Assembly: GCF_005491425.1 (NCBI RefSeq)
Contig: NZ_CP028083.1
Location: 3,806,001 to 3,870,000 of the forward strand
Length of the DNA: 64,000 nt
Direction: 5' to 3'
Origin: Lysinibacillus sp. SGAir0095
GTDB taxonomy: Bacteria; Bacillota; Bacilli; Bacillales_A; Planococcaceae
Position 1 is the first letter of the stretch; every line of letters begins with the position of its first letter. The position numbers and the translations under genes are program-made. Positions 33,769 through 43,762 of this stretch are shown here, in pieces. The notes beneath the pieces were generated by a model. The model was not told where the DNA came from, searched no databases, and was given only the letters and a program-made list of their open reading frames with translations.

Positions 33769-34677
33769 TTAGTTCGTCCATTTTTTAATTTGACTATCTG
33801 AGCCGTATACAAAATGGTTTGGCAACACTTCGTGTACTTTGATTTCTTCAGTTGTTTCTTCGTGATTGTACTGAATTCTTGTACGTTTTCTTTCAGTCAG
33901 TGGATCTGGAAGTGGCACTGCTGATAGTAATGATTTTGTATAAGGATGAATTGGGTTATTATAGATTTCATTTGCTTCACCAAGTTCTACAATTCTCCCT
34001 CGGTACATAACTGCAATTCGATCACTAATATATTTAACCATCGATAAATCATGGGCGATGAATAAATACGTTAAGTTACGTTCCTTTTGTAGTTTTTTCA
34101 ACAAGTTAACTACTTGTGCTTGAATCGATACGTCCAGTGCTGAAATCGGCTCATCGGCAATGATAAAGCTTGGATTTAAGCTTAAAGCACGGGCAATTCC
34201 AATACGTTGACGCTGACCACCAGAAAACTCATGGGCATATCGATTGGCATGTTCTCGGTTCAAACCTACTGCTTCCAGTAAGTTTCCGATATGCTCACGT
34301 CGTTCTTTTTTGTTTTTATATAGACCATGGATATCAAAGCCTTCACTAATAATCTCACCAGCAGTCATACGAGGGTTTAATGATGCATATGGATCCTGGA
34401 AGATCATTTGCATTTCACGATTAAATTCCTTTAATTCCTGGCGTGATTTACTAGCATGAATATCTTTACCTTTGAAGATTACTTGACCGTCTGTAATATC
34501 ATATAAGCGAATAATCGAACGACCAGTTGTCGATTTACCACAACCTGATTCACCTACTAAACCAAGCGTTTCCCCTTCGTATACATCAAAAGTAATACCA
34601 TCTACAGCTTTAATAGGATTAGAAGAAGAGCCGAAATGTTGTTTTAAGTTTTTTACTTCTAGTAACTTATTTGCCAT
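33769..34677 (-). CDS. oppF: Oligopeptide ABC transporter ATPase OppF (copy 1)
   Basis: A 302-residue ATPase with Walker [10 protein letters not shown] (about 40), signature [15 protein letters not shown], Walker [13 protein letters not shown] and the C-terminal oligopeptide/dipeptide extension ([16 protein letters not shown]). It powers peptide import with OppD as a heterodimer. It overlaps oppD by 11 bases and is last in the A-B-C-D-F operon. It is nearly the same protein as copy 2 at 39798, differing mainly in the C-terminal 30 residues. Confidence 0.94.
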   Translation of the reverse strand: MANKLLEVKNLKQHFGSSSNPIKAVDGITFDVYEGETLGLVGESGCGKSTTGRSIIRLYDITDGQVIFKGKDIHASKSRQELKEFNREMQMIFQDPYASLNPRMTAGEIISEGFDIHGLYKNKKERREHIGNLLEAVGLNREHANRYAHEFSGGQRQRIGIARALSLNPSFIIADEPISALDVSIQAQVVNLLKKLQKERNLTYLFIAHDLSMVKYISDRIAVMYRGRIVELGEANEIYNNPIHPYTKSLLSAVPLPDPLTERKRTRIQYNHEETTEEIKVHEVLPNHFVYGSDSQIKKWTN

Positions 34678-35725
34678 TTTCTTCTGCCTCCTTTAAATAA
34701 CCATCAATTCTTTGTTGAACTGCATCTGGAATCGGAACTTCTGGTGCATCAGGATGCAATAACCAAGTCTTTGCATAATGCGTATCAGAAATTTTGAACA
34801 TTGGTGGTTCTTGTTCATAATCGATTGCCATAGCAAATTCATTACGTGCTGCAAAAGCGTCTCCCTTTGGTGGGTGGATTAAGTCTGGTGGAGAACCTGG
34901 AATCGTACGTAATTCTTCTTTTACATTATTTTTCAGATCAGGCATTGACCCTAATAATCCCCAAGTGTACGGATGTCTTGGGTTATAGAAGATATCATTT
35001 ACTGTTCCATATTCTACGATTTGTCCAGCATACATAACCGCAACACGATCAGCAACGTTTGCTACTACACCTAAATCATGTGTGATAAAGATGATGGATG
35101 TATTGCTTTTCTTTTGAATGTCTTTCATTAACTCTAAAATTTGTGCTTGAATCGTTACGTCAAGTGCTGTTGTTGGTTCATCGGCAATTAACAATTTTGG
35201 ATCAGCCGCTAATGCAATGGCGATAACTACACGTTGACGCATCCCACCACTGAATTCATGTGGGAACTGACGGAAACGTTTTTCAGGCATTGGAATTCCT
35301 ACAAGATCTAATAATTTGATCGCACGTTCCTTTGCTTCAGCCCCTGAAACCTGTTTATTATGCTTCAAAATAACCTCAGTGATTTGTCGGCCAACACGCA
35401 TTGTTGGGTTTAAAGCTGTCATCGGATCTTGGAAAATCATAGCGATATCATTTCCTCGAACTTTTGCCATTTCTTTTTCACTTAATGGTACAAGGTCGCG
35501 ACCATCAAACAGAATTTCCCCACCTGCATAAATCCCAGGTGGTTGTGGTATCAATTTCATAATCGAATTACTCGTTACACTTTTCCCTGAACCAGATTCA
35601 CCAACGATTGCCAGTGTCTCTCCTTCATATAGCTCAAAACTAACGCCACGAACGGCTTGGACAATTCCTGCATATGTTTTAAAGTTAATTCTTAAATCAT
35701 TAACCTCTAACAATTTTTTACTCAT
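34667..35725 (-). CDS. oppD: Oligopeptide ABC transporter ATPase OppD (copy 1)
   Basis: A 352-residue ATPase with Walker [11 protein letters not shown], signature [15 protein letters not shown], Walker [13 protein letters not shown] and the oligo_HPY extension ([34 protein letters not shown]). The usual iron-sulfur cysteines of OppD C-termini are absent in this stretch ([15 protein letters not shown]). It pairs with OppF. The start lies 16 bases after oppC. Its counterpart in operon 2 is the 350-residue gene at 40699. Confidence 0.94.
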   Translation of the reverse strand: MSKKLLEVNDLRINFKTYAGIVQAVRGVSFELYEGETLAIVGESGSGKSVTSNSIMKLIPQPPGIYAGGEILFDGRDLVPLSEKEMAKVRGNDIAMIFQDPMTALNPTMRVGRQITEVILKHNKQVSGAEAKERAIKLLDLVGIPMPEKRFRQFPHEFSGGMRQRVVIAIALAADPKLLIADEPTTALDVTIQAQILELMKDIQKKSNTSIIFITHDLGVVANVADRVAVMYAGQIVEYGTVNDIFYNPRHPYTWGLLGSMPDLKNNVKEELRTIPGSPPDLIHPPKGDAFAARNEFAMAIDYEQEPPMFKISDTHYAKTWLLHPDAPEVPIPDAVQQRIDGYLKEAEENGK

Positions 35726-35741
35726 CTTTTCTCACCTACTT

Positions 35742-36671
35742 CTATTTACGTAATTTTGGATCTAGTGCATCTCGCAAGCCGTCTCCTACAGCATTAAATG
35801 CGAAGATTGTTAATGAAATAAAGAACGCCGGGAAGAATAAACGCCATGGTGCTGAAGTTAATGCTTTATTTCCTTCCGAAGCCATCGTACCCCAACTTGC
35901 CGTTGGTGCTGGTACACCCAGACCTAAGTAACTTAAGAATGATTCTGTGAAAATAGCTGATGGAATTGTTAAAGTCATTGTAACTAAGATTGCCCCTAAT
36001 GCATTGGGAACAATGTGACGCATAATTAAATGGCCAGTATTGGCTCCTAAAGTTCTAGCAGCTAATACATACTCTTGATTTTTAATGGATAATACTTCAC
36101 CACGTACGATACGGGCCATGTTAACCCAACCTGTAATCGATAACGCAATAATCATTGGCAGTAAGCCTGGCTCTAATACAACCAATAAGATAATAACAAC
36201 TAAAAGGTAAGGAACAGCAGATAAAATATCCGCAATACGCATCATAATATTATCTAATCGTCCACCTGCTAGTCCGGAGATACTTCCCCAGAATACACCG
36301 ATGATTAAATCGATTACTGCAGCCGTAATCCCGATGAATAATGAAATACGAGCCCCTTGCCATACACGAACGAAAATATCACGACCTAAATCGTCTGTAC
36401 CAAACCAGTGGGCTGCTGATGGTGCAGCATTATATATACCCAATTGCTCACGGTAGCTATATGGGCTGAAGACAGGAACAAAAATTGCCAACAAAGTGAC
36501 GATGATTAAAGCGATCACACCGAATATTGCTAATTTATTTTGAGAGAAGCGAAGTGTAACTTCTTTCCAAAACGATACGGACTTGTCAGCTAATTTTTCA
36601 TTTTCATCATGACGTCCACCAACAATTTTAAACATTTCAGGTGAGAACTTATCGAATTGCTTTTGAGTCAT
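35742..36671 (-). CDS. oppC: Oligopeptide ABC transporter permease OppC (copy 1)
   Basis: A 309-residue permease with a cytoplasmic N-terminus ending in ADKSVSFWKEVTLRFSQNK, then six helices. The EAA loop appears as NQEYVLAARTLGANTGHLIMRHIVPNA near residue 200. It forms the channel with OppB. The stop of oppB and the start of oppC share one base (TAATG), and the SD GAAAGGAG is inside oppB. Confidence 0.94.
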   Translation of the reverse strand: MTQKQFDKFSPEMFKIVGGRHDENEKLADKSVSFWKEVTLRFSQNKLAIFGVIALIIVTLLAIFVPVFSPYSYREQLGIYNAAPSAAHWFGTDDLGRDIFVRVWQGARISLFIGITAAVIDLIIGVFWGSISGLAGGRLDNIMMRIADILSAVPYLLVVIILLVVLEPGLLPMIIALSITGWVNMARIVRGEVLSIKNQEYVLAARTLGANTGHLIMRHIVPNALGAILVTMTLTIPSAIFTESFLSYLGLGVPAPTASWGTMASEGNKALTSAPWRLFFPAFFISLTIFAFNAVGDGLRDALDPKLRK

Positions 36672-37600
36672 TATTTTTTCGCTCCTTTCAATTTAATTCG
36701 TGGATCAATTACACTGTATAGAATATCTACTATTAATACTGCGAATAGTAAGATAATTGAATAGAATACTGTTGTACCCATAATAACTGTGTAGTCACGG
36801 TTAGTAATACTTGTAACGAAGTGTTTACCTAAACCAGGAATTGCAAAGATTTGTTCGATGATGAAACTACCAGTAACAACTCCGGCAGTTAGTGGTCCTA
36901 AGTATGTAACAACAGGAAGTAATGCGTTTCTTAACGTGTGTTTGAATACCGTCGTCCACTTCCCAAGTCCTTTAGCACGGGCCATTTTAACATAATCACT
37001 ACTACTTTGTTCTAACATACTAGAACGAGTAAGTTTTGCGATGAACCCCATATGTGTGATAGCGATTGCAAAAGCCGGTAGAATACTATAAATAAAACCT
37101 TTCCAACCACTTACCGGGAACATTCCCAATTTAAATGCCAGGAAGTATTGCATTAAACCAGCTAGTATGAATGACGGTACAGAAATACCCAATACCGCAA
37201 TGGTAGATGCTAAATAATCCGGGAACTTATTGTGATAAAGTGCCGCAATAACCCCTAATAAGATACCAAACCCTATTGATAAAATCATTGCTTCTATCCC
37301 TAATGTTAAGGAGATAGGGAAACTCTCCGCAATCATATCATTCGTTGAGCGACCTTTGTATTTCATGGATTCTCCAAAGTCAAAAGTCACAGTATCGATT
37401 AAATAATCCTTATATTGAATATACCAAGGATTATCTAATCCATATTTTGCATTTAACTGCGCTTCAATTTGTGGTGGGAATGATCTTTCACTTGCGAAAG
37501 GACTCCCCGGTGCTAATTGCATTAAGAAAAATGTAGCAGTTACGATTAAATATAGTGCAATCAAGATATAACCTAATCTTTTTAAAATATATTTTAGCAA
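36671..37600 (-). CDS. oppB: Oligopeptide ABC transporter permease OppB (copy 1)
   Basis: A 309-residue permease starting at TTG (AAAGGAGGGG is 6 bases upstream). It begins [15 protein letters not shown], carries the [12 protein letters not shown] periplasmic segment and six helices, and has its EAA-type loop [29 protein letters not shown] near residue 200. It forms a heterodimeric channel with OppC. A hairpin in the 123-base gap after oppA probably lowers its expression relative to the binding protein. Confidence 0.94.
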   Translation of the reverse strand: MLKYILKRLGYILIALYLIVTATFFLMQLAPGSPFASERSFPPQIEAQLNAKYGLDNPWYIQYKDYLIDTVTFDFGESMKYKGRSTNDMIAESFPISLTLGIEAMILSIGFGILLGVIAALYHNKFPDYLASTIAVLGISVPSFILAGLMQYFLAFKLGMFPVSGWKGFIYSILPAFAIAITHMGFIAKLTRSSMLEQSSSDYVKMARAKGLGKWTTVFKHTLRNALLPVVTYLGPLTAGVVTGSFIIEQIFAIPGLGKHFVTSITNRDYTVIMGTTVFYSIILLFAVLIVDILYSVIDPRIKLKGAKK

Positions 37601-37645
37601 TTTTGTCCCCTCCTTTAGATTTATAGAAAAAAATAACAGTACATA

Positions 37646-37681
37646 AGGCTGCTTTCATCTTGAAATCGAATTAAGCAGCCT
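37646..37681 (-). terminator. Intra-operon hairpin between oppA and oppB (copy 1)
   Basis: Arms AGGCTGCTT and AAGCAGCCT (9 pairs, 18-base loop), then a T-rich stretch leftward. It is conserved in the second operon, which supports a function such as partial termination or 3' stabilisation of oppA mRNA. Confidence 0.7.
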
Positions 37682-37723
37682 AAGTACCATTAAATCAGTA
37701 AATAGTAACTTCTTAAAAATATC

Positions 37724-39361
37724 TTACTTGTTAATATCTACGTATTTTAAGTAAATGTTACCCATTGCATCAGTTTGCATGTTTTCAACATAGTCTTTCT
37801 TTACAGAAAGATTTGTGTAGTAGTAAATTGGTGCAATTGGATATTCAGTCATAGCAATTGCTTCAGCTTGTTTCATTAATTCAATACGAGCATCAGCGTC
37901 TGTTTCAGTAATTGATTGTTGTAATAATTCAGCATATTGTGGGTTTTCCCAACCAGTATCGTTGTTTCCATTATCTGCAGAATCATATTGCTCTAAGAAT
38001 GTATAAGCATCGTTGTAGTCACCGATCCAACCCATACGTGCAACATCATAATCTAAGTTTGAAACTTTATCTAAGTAAACTTGCCATTCAGAGTTATCAA
38101 TAGTTACATCGATACCTAAGTTAGAGTGCCAGCCTTCTTGGATAAATTGAGCGATTGCTGAGTGAGCTTCACTTGTATTAATAGAAAGGCCAATTGAAAT
38201 TTCACTTGGATCAGAAAGTCCAAGTTCTTTCATACCTGCTTCTAAAGCAGCTTTTGCTTCTTCAATATCATTGTCTTTATAGTAACCACGATCTTCTTCA
38301 AAACCAGGAACAGCTTCAGGAACCATACCTAGAGCTGGAGATTGCTCACCTTTTAAAACGTTATCAATTAAGCCTTGACGGTCAATTGCAAGTGTTAACG
38401 CTTTACGGATGTTAGCGTTTGAAGTAAATTCACCAGTTGTGTTGAATTTATAGATATAAATTGATGCATAATCAGCAATGTTTAAAATACCTTCTTGTTT
38501 ATAGCGATCAATTACATCTAACCCTACAGTTTGGAATGGAGATCCTAAGAAATCAATTTCACCAGCGTCAAACATTGTAGAGGCAGTTGCTTCGTTTTCT
38601 ACCATTGAGATGTTTACTTTGTTTAGTGCAACATTTTCTGCATCCCAGTATTGATCGTTTTTCTCTAATGTAATAGAACCAGAATGTTGCCAATCAGCTA
38701 GTGTGAAAGGACCATTTGTGATATATGAGTCACCAGCTTCAGCATACCATGTATCGTTAGCTTCAGCTGTTGCTTTATGGATTGGGTAGTAAGTTTTAAA
38801 TGCTGTTAACTCTAAGAAATATGGAGTTGGGTTTACTAATGTAACTTCTAAAGTTTTTTCGTCAACCACTTTAATTCCTAAATCTTCTTCTGTACCTTCA
38901 CCATTGTTATAGCTTTCTGCACCCTTGATTGGGTAAAGGATTGATGCATATTCAGAAGCATTTTCTGGATTTAATGCAAATTTCCAAGCGTATGCAAAGT
39001 CTTCAGCAGTAACAGCGTCACCGTTTGACCATTTTGCATCTTTTAATGTGAATGTATATGTTAATAAATCTTCACTAATTTGAACATCTTCTGCTGCCGC
39101 ATTTACGATTTCTCCATCCTTAACAGTTGTTAAACCTTCGAAAACGTTTTGTAAAATTGCATTAGATGTACTATCTGTTGCTAATTGTGGATGTAATGAT
39201 GGTGGTTCAGATGCAATAACTAAGTTAAGTTCTTTAGCGCCTGTCCCATTATCAGATGATGAACTACTATCTTTTTCTTCTGATCCTCCAAAGTTACATG
39301 CTGCTAACACTACAGAAAGAGCTAATAACAATGAAAGAAGTAGAAAATTATTTTTCTTCAT
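37724..39361 (-). CDS. oppA: Oligopeptide-binding lipoprotein OppA (copy 1)
   Basis: A 545-residue lipoprotein of the SBP_bac_5 family. Its signal peptide ends at the lipobox VLAAC (Cys about 22), followed by a Ser/Asp-rich linker. Family blocks include the early LNLVIASEPPSLHPQLATDS, the GEIDFLGSPFQTV region and the end segment YPIAPIYYYTNLSVKKDYVENMQ. It captures peptides for OppBCDF. Thirteen upstream in-frame codons are excluded: the SD GGGGGAT stands before the ATG at 39361. Two CodY-box-like sequences lie in the leader. Confidence 0.93.
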   Translation of the reverse strand: MKKNNFLLLSLLLALSVVLAACNFGGSEEKDSSSSSDNGTGAKELNLVIASEPPSLHPQLATDSTSNAILQNVFEGLTTVKDGEIVNAAAEDVQISEDLLTYTFTLKDAKWSNGDAVTAEDFAYAWKFALNPENASEYASILYPIKGAESYNNGEGTEEDLGIKVVDEKTLEVTLVNPTPYFLELTAFKTYYPIHKATAEANDTWYAEAGDSYITNGPFTLADWQHSGSITLEKNDQYWDAENVALNKVNISMVENEATASTMFDAGEIDFLGSPFQTVGLDVIDRYKQEGILNIADYASIYIYKFNTTGEFTSNANIRKALTLAIDRQGLIDNVLKGEQSPALGMVPEAVPGFEEDRGYYKDNDIEEAKAALEAGMKELGLSDPSEISIGLSINTSEAHSAIAQFIQEGWHSNLGIDVTIDNSEWQVYLDKVSNLDYDVARMGWIGDYNDAYTFLEQYDSADNGNNDTGWENPQYAELLQQSITETDADARIELMKQAEAIAMTEYPIAPIYYYTNLSVKKDYVENMQTDAMGNIYLKYVDINK

Positions 39362-39398
39362 GAGGATCCCCCTATCATAATTTTGTAACATATTTCCC

Positions 39399-39444
39399 AT
39401 TTTTCAGAAAACTTTTTTTCGGAGTTTTCATTTTTCAGAAATAT
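39399..39444 (-). promoter_or_regulatory. Two tandem CodY-box-like sites upstream of oppA copy 1
   Basis: Compared with the CodY consensus AATTTTCWGAAAATT, AGTTTTCTGAAAAAT (39399-39413) has 2 mismatches and ATATTTCTGAAAAAT (39430-39444) has 3. Their starts are 31 bases apart, close to three helical turns. CodY represses peptide permeases in rich medium in Bacillales, so nutritional repression is expected. Confidence 0.75.
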
Positions 39445-39744
39445 CAGAGCTAACATTTACTATATTAACAAAAAGTTTTAAGTAAATAAACAAAAATTTT
39501 ATTTTTCTAACTTATTATTTAATTTATTTCTAAAACGCACGCTTTTTCTGCTTTAATTTCAAATTTCTGTAATTTTAATTATTTAAATAGTTAGAAAAGT
39601 TATTCAATTAATAGTTATTATTATTTTCTGAATATAACGAATCCTCCCAATATTCTATTTTATAATATTTTAAAAAACTGATATTTCTTTCATCCCTCCT
39701 TCTTCTGTGTCAAAACTCATTTCAATTTCTTAAACTAGTTTGCC

Positions 39745-39791
39745 AAAAAAAAAGATGATAATTCATTCATCATTTAACGAATGAATTATCA
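39745..39791 (-). terminator. Terminator of opp operon 2
   Basis: Leftward 13-base stem TGATAATTCATTC/GAATGAATTATCA, then a tract of T on the leftward strand. It begins just after the oppF copy 2 stop. Confidence 0.85.
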
Positions 39792-39797
39792 CTACTA

Positions 39798-40706
39798 TTA
39801 TCTTGTCCACATTTTGATTTGATTTTCAGTTCCATATACAAAATGAGCAGGTAACACTTCATGGACTTTCCCTTGCTCAGCAGTTTCCTCATGAGCATAA
39901 GGTATCCTTTCTCGTACCCGTTCTGTTAAAGGATCTGGAAGTGGTACAGATGATAGTAAAGATTTTGTATAAGGATGGATTGGATTATCATATATTTCAT
40001 CTGACTTTCCTAACTCCACAATTTTCCCTCTGTACATAACCGCAATTCGATCACTTATATATTTAACCATCGATAAATCATGGGCAATAAATAAGTAAGT
40101 CAAATTACGTTCTCTTTGCAGCTTCTTTAAGAGATTTACTACTTGAGCTTGAATCGATACGTCTAGTGCGGATATTGGCTCATCGGCAATGATAAAACTT
40201 GGATTTAGACTTAGCGCCCGCGCTATGCCGATCCGTTGACGTTGCCCACCAGAAAATTCATGGGCATATCGGTTTGCGTGTTCACGGTTCAATCCAACCG
40301 CTTCTAATAATTCAGCGATTCTCTCTTGCCTTTCCTTCTTATTCTTATATAAACCGTGAATATCAAACCCTTCACCAATTATTTCCCCAGCTGTCATACG
40401 AGGATTTAGTGAGGCATATGGGTCTTGAAAAATCATTTGCATTTCACGATTAAATTCTTTTAGCTCTTGGCGGGATTTGCTCGTGTGAATATCCTTCCCA
40501 TTGAACAGGATTTCTCCATCGGTAATGTCATATAGACGAATGATTGAACGACCAGTAGTGGATTTTCCACATCCTGACTCACCAACTAATCCCAACGTTT
40601 CCCCTTCGTAGATATCGAAGCTAATTCCATCGACTGCTTTTACCGGATGATTGGCTGTTCCAAAGTATTGTTTTAAATTTCTAACTTCAAGTAATTTATT
40701 AGCCAT
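39798..40706 (-). CDS. oppF: Oligopeptide ABC transporter ATPase OppF (copy 2)
   Basis: A 302-residue ATPase with intact Walker A (GESGCGKST), signature [10 protein letters not shown] and Walker B ([12 protein letters not shown]). It is collinear with copy 1 at 33769 and almost identical through the core. Differences cluster at residues 10-35 and in the last 30 residues (ERVRERIPYAHEETAEQGK). It overlaps oppD copy 2 by 8 bases. Confidence 0.94.
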   Translation of the reverse strand: MANKLLEVRNLKQYFGTANHPVKAVDGISFDIYEGETLGLVGESGCGKSTTGRSIIRLYDITDGEILFNGKDIHTSKSRQELKEFNREMQMIFQDPYASLNPRMTAGEIIGEGFDIHGLYKNKKERQERIAELLEAVGLNREHANRYAHEFSGGQRQRIGIARALSLNPSFIIADEPISALDVSIQAQVVNLLKKLQRERNLTYLFIAHDLSMVKYISDRIAVMYRGKIVELGKSDEIYDNPIHPYTKSLLSSVPLPDPLTERVRERIPYAHEETAEQGKVHEVLPAHFVYGTENQIKMWTR

Positions 40707-41751
40707 TTCCGTGTGCCTCCTTTATATAGCCCTCAATTCTTCGAGATATTGATTCAGGTACTTGAATTTGAGGTGCACTCGGATGTAATAACCACGTTTT
40801 CGCGAAATGCGTTTCTGACACTTGAAACATCGGTGGTTCTTCTTCATAATCGATTGCCATTGCATATTCATTTCTTGGGGCAAATGCATCACCCTTGGGT
40901 GGATGAATCAAATCAGGTGGAGACCCTGGTATTGTTCGCAAATCTTCTTTTACGTTATTTTTCAAATCAGGCATTGACCCTAATAATCCCCACGTATAAG
41001 GATGCTTCGGATTATAGAAAATATCATTAACAGTTCCGTACTCAACAATTTGTCCCGCATACATAACTGCTACTCGGTCAGCAACATTTGCAACCACACC
41101 TAAATCATGTGTTATGAAGATAATTGACGTGTCTCGTTTCTTTTGTATATCCTTCATCAACTCCAGAATTTGGGCCTGGATGGTAACATCAAGTGCCGTT
41201 GTTGGTTCATCAGCAATTAAAAGCTTAGGATCTGCTGCAAGCGCAATTGCGATTACAACCCGTTGACGCATCCCTCCACTAAATTCATGAGGAAATTGTT
41301 TAAATCGCTTTTCAGGCATCGGGATTCCAACTAAATCCAATAGCTTTATTGCTCGTTCTTTCGCTTCACCAGCTGTAATCTTTTGATGCTTTAAAATTAC
41401 CTCTGTAATTTGGCGACCAACACGCATTGTTGGATTTAAGGCTGTCATTGGATCCTGAAAAATCATCGCAATTTCATTTCCCCGCACTTTCGACATCTGT
41501 TTTTCAGTTAACGGTACCAAATCACGGCCATCAAACTTAATCTCTCCACCTGCATAGATACCCGGTGGTTGAGGGATAAGTTTCATAATTGCATTACTCG
41601 TTACACTTTTCCCTGAACCTGACTCACCTACGATTGCTAATGTCTCTCCCTGATACAGCTCAAAGCTAACACCGCGCACTGCCTGAACAACCCCTGCATA
41701 GGTTTTAAAATTGATCTTTAAATCGTTTACTTCCAACAACTTCTTCGCCAT
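40699..41751 (-). CDS. oppD: Oligopeptide ABC transporter ATPase OppD (copy 2)
   Basis: A 350-residue ATPase with Walker [11 protein letters not shown], signature [10 protein letters not shown] and Walker [13 protein letters not shown]. It is collinear with copy 1 (34667). It is two residues shorter, mainly through the [12 protein letters not shown] to KHQKITAGEAK change and a shorter C-terminus. The SD sits in the 14-base gap after oppC. Confidence 0.94.
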   Translation of the reverse strand: MAKKLLEVNDLKINFKTYAGVVQAVRGVSFELYQGETLAIVGESGSGKSVTSNAIMKLIPQPPGIYAGGEIKFDGRDLVPLTEKQMSKVRGNEIAMIFQDPMTALNPTMRVGRQITEVILKHQKITAGEAKERAIKLLDLVGIPMPEKRFKQFPHEFSGGMRQRVVIAIALAADPKLLIADEPTTALDVTIQAQILELMKDIQKKRDTSIIFITHDLGVVANVADRVAVMYAGQIVEYGTVNDIFYNPKHPYTWGLLGSMPDLKNNVKEDLRTIPGSPPDLIHPPKGDAFAPRNEYAMAIDYEEEPPMFQVSETHFAKTWLLHPSAPQIQVPESISRRIEGYIKEAHGNG

Positions 41752-41765
41752 TTTTTCAACCCCCT

Positions 41766-42701
41766 CTATTTTCGTAATTTAGGATCTAATGCATCACGTA
41801 ATCCGTCACCCACGGCATTAAATGCAAATATTGTTAGTGAAATGAAAAATGCAGGGAAAAATAGTCGCCACGGTGCCGATGTTAATGCTTTATTTCCCTC
41901 TGAGGCCATTGTCCCCCAACTCGCAGTTGGTGCAGGAACACCTAATCCCAAGTAACTTAAAAATGATTCTGTGAAAATTGCTGATGGAATCGTTAATGTC
42001 ATTGTGACCAAGATTGCACCTAACGCATTGGGCACTAAATGTCTTTGTATTAAATGCCATGTACTCGCACCGAGTGTACGAGCAGCCAACACATACTCTT
42101 GGTTCTTGATGGATAATACTTCTCCCCGTACTATTCTTGCCATATTAATCCACCCTGTGATGGATAAGGCGATAATCATCGGCAATAATCCCGGTTCTAA
42201 TACAACAAGTAAAATAATAACAACTAGTAGATATGGAACCGCTGATAATACGTCAGCAATACGCATCATAATGTTGTCCAATCTTCCTCCAGCAAGTCCC
42301 GAAATACTTCCCCACAAAACACCAATAATTAAATCAATGACAGCAGCAGTGATTCCTATAAATAAGGAAATACGAGCCCCTTGCCAAACACGTACGAAAA
42401 CGTCTCTCCCTAAATCATCTGTACCAAACCAATGGCTGGCAGATGGTGGTGCATTGTAAATTCCTAATTGCTCCCGATAACTGTATGGAGAAAAAACAGG
42501 AACGAAAATGGCCATTAATGTAATAATTATTAATGCAATTACCCCAAAAATAGCAAGCTTATTTTGTGAAAAACGCAAGAATACTTCCTTCCAAAAGGAT
42601 ACCGATTTATCTGCCAGTTTTTCTGTTTCGTCTTGTTTGATACCGACAATTTTAAACTTATCCGCTTCAATTTTACCGAACTGCAGCTCTTGTTTAGCCA
42701 T
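41766..42701 (-). CDS. oppC: Oligopeptide ABC transporter permease OppC (copy 2)
   Basis: A 311-residue permease. After a variable N-terminal 20 residues it follows copy 1 closely, with the EAA-type loop EYVLAARTLGASTWHLIQRHL. It shares one base (TAATG) with the oppB stop, exactly as in copy 1. The variable N-terminus is the part least constrained by the channel. Confidence 0.94.
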   Translation of the reverse strand: MAKQELQFGKIEADKFKIVGIKQDETEKLADKSVSFWKEVFLRFSQNKLAIFGVIALIIITLMAIFVPVFSPYSYREQLGIYNAPPSASHWFGTDDLGRDVFVRVWQGARISLFIGITAAVIDLIIGVLWGSISGLAGGRLDNIMMRIADVLSAVPYLLVVIILLVVLEPGLLPMIIALSITGWINMARIVRGEVLSIKNQEYVLAARTLGASTWHLIQRHLVPNALGAILVTMTLTIPSAIFTESFLSYLGLGVPAPTASWGTMASEGNKALTSAPWRLFFPAFFISLTIFAFNAVGDGLRDALDPKLRK

Positions 42702-43630
42702 TATTTTTTCGCTCCTTTCAGTTTTATTCGAGGATCAATAACGCTATATAAAATATCAACAACTAGCACTGCAAATAAAAGAATAATTGAATAGAAAACA
42801 GTCGTTCCCATAATAACTGTATAGTCACGATTGGTAATACTCGTCACAAAGTGTTTGCCTAAACCAGGAATTGCAAAAATTTGTTCAATAATAAAACTTC
42901 CTGTAACGACTCCAGCTGTTAGTGGACCTAAATATGTAACAACAGGTAACAAGGCATTTCTTAATGTATGACGTATTACGACAGACCACTTTCCAAGTCC
43001 CTTTGAACGGGCCATTTTCACATAGTCACTATTAGATTGTTCAAGCATGCTAGATCTTGTTAACTTTGCTATAAAACCCGCATGAGTAATTGCTATCGCA
43101 AGGGCTGGCAAGATACTATAAACAAACCCCTTCCAACCACTTACAGGGAAGAGCCCCAGTTTGAAGGCTAAAAAATACTGCATTAAGCCTGCCAATATAA
43201 ATGAAGGAACAGAGATTCCTAGTACTGCTATAGTGGAAGCCAGATAATCCGGAAACCTGTTATGGTAAAGGGCTGCTATAACCCCCAGAAAAATACCCAA
43301 TCCAATGGATAAAATCATTGCTTCTATACCCAGAGTTAGTGAGATTGGAAAACTTTCAGAAATAATATCATTTGTAGATCGTCCTTTATATTTCATAGAT
43401 TCCCCGAAATCAAAGGTAACCGTGTCTACTAGATAATCCTTATATTGAATATACCAAGGATTATCTAACCCATATTTCGCATTCAATTGTTCTTCTATTT
43501 GCGGTGGAAAAGCACGTTCGCTAGCAAATGGGCTTCCAGGAGCTAGTCTCATTAAAAAAAATGTTGCTGACACGATAATAAATAAAGCAATAAGTATATA
43601 GATTAACCGCTTAAAAATGTATCTCAGCAT
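42701..43630 (-). CDS. oppB: Oligopeptide ABC transporter permease OppB (copy 2)
   Basis: A 309-residue permease starting MLRYIFKRLIYILIAL with GGAGGG before the ATG at 43630; 17 further in-frame codons upstream lack an SD. The EAA-type loop is [28 protein letters not shown]. It uses ATG where copy 1 uses TTG, which may raise its translation relative to copy 1. Confidence 0.94.
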   Translation of the reverse strand: MLRYIFKRLIYILIALFIIVSATFFLMRLAPGSPFASERAFPPQIEEQLNAKYGLDNPWYIQYKDYLVDTVTFDFGESMKYKGRSTNDIISESFPISLTLGIEAMILSIGLGIFLGVIAALYHNRFPDYLASTIAVLGISVPSFILAGLMQYFLAFKLGLFPVSGWKGFVYSILPALAIAITHAGFIAKLTRSSMLEQSNSDYVKMARSKGLGKWSVVIRHTLRNALLPVVTYLGPLTAGVVTGSFIIEQIFAIPGLGKHFVTSITNRDYTVIMGTTVFYSIILLFAVLVVDILYSVIDPRIKLKGAKK

Positions 43631-43692
43631 AAAAAATCCCTCCTTTTTGTTTTCCCTGAGCTTATTTCCGGTGTTCATCAAGCCAGTAAAAA

Positions 43693-43729
43693 AGGCCGCT
43701 TGAATCGATTACTCGATTTTAAGCAGCCT
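43693..43729 (-). terminator. Intra-operon hairpin between oppA and oppB (copy 2)
   Basis: Arms AGGCCGCTT and AAGCAGCCT with one G-U pair match the copy 1 hairpin at 37646. The stem is kept while the loop has diverged, which points to selection on structure. Confidence 0.7.
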
Positions 43730-43762
43730 AAGTTAGTTAGTAACACTATTTAATATGATAGA

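Larger units (their letters stand above)
39362..39797. other. Intergenic region between opp operon 2 and opp operon 1
   Basis: Very A+T-rich with no gene. From right to left in transcription order it holds the operon 2 terminator, a presumed promoter around 39460-39490, and two CodY-box-like sites before oppA. A motif around TAAATAAACAAAAA is shared with the region upstream of the second oppA, showing that the control region was duplicated with the genes. Confidence 0.55.

Noticed and set aside
41971-42459. 162-codon rightward frame inside oppC copy 2
   Set aside because: It is the antisense shadow of a clear permease gene, is not open at the same place in copy 1, and lacks an SD.
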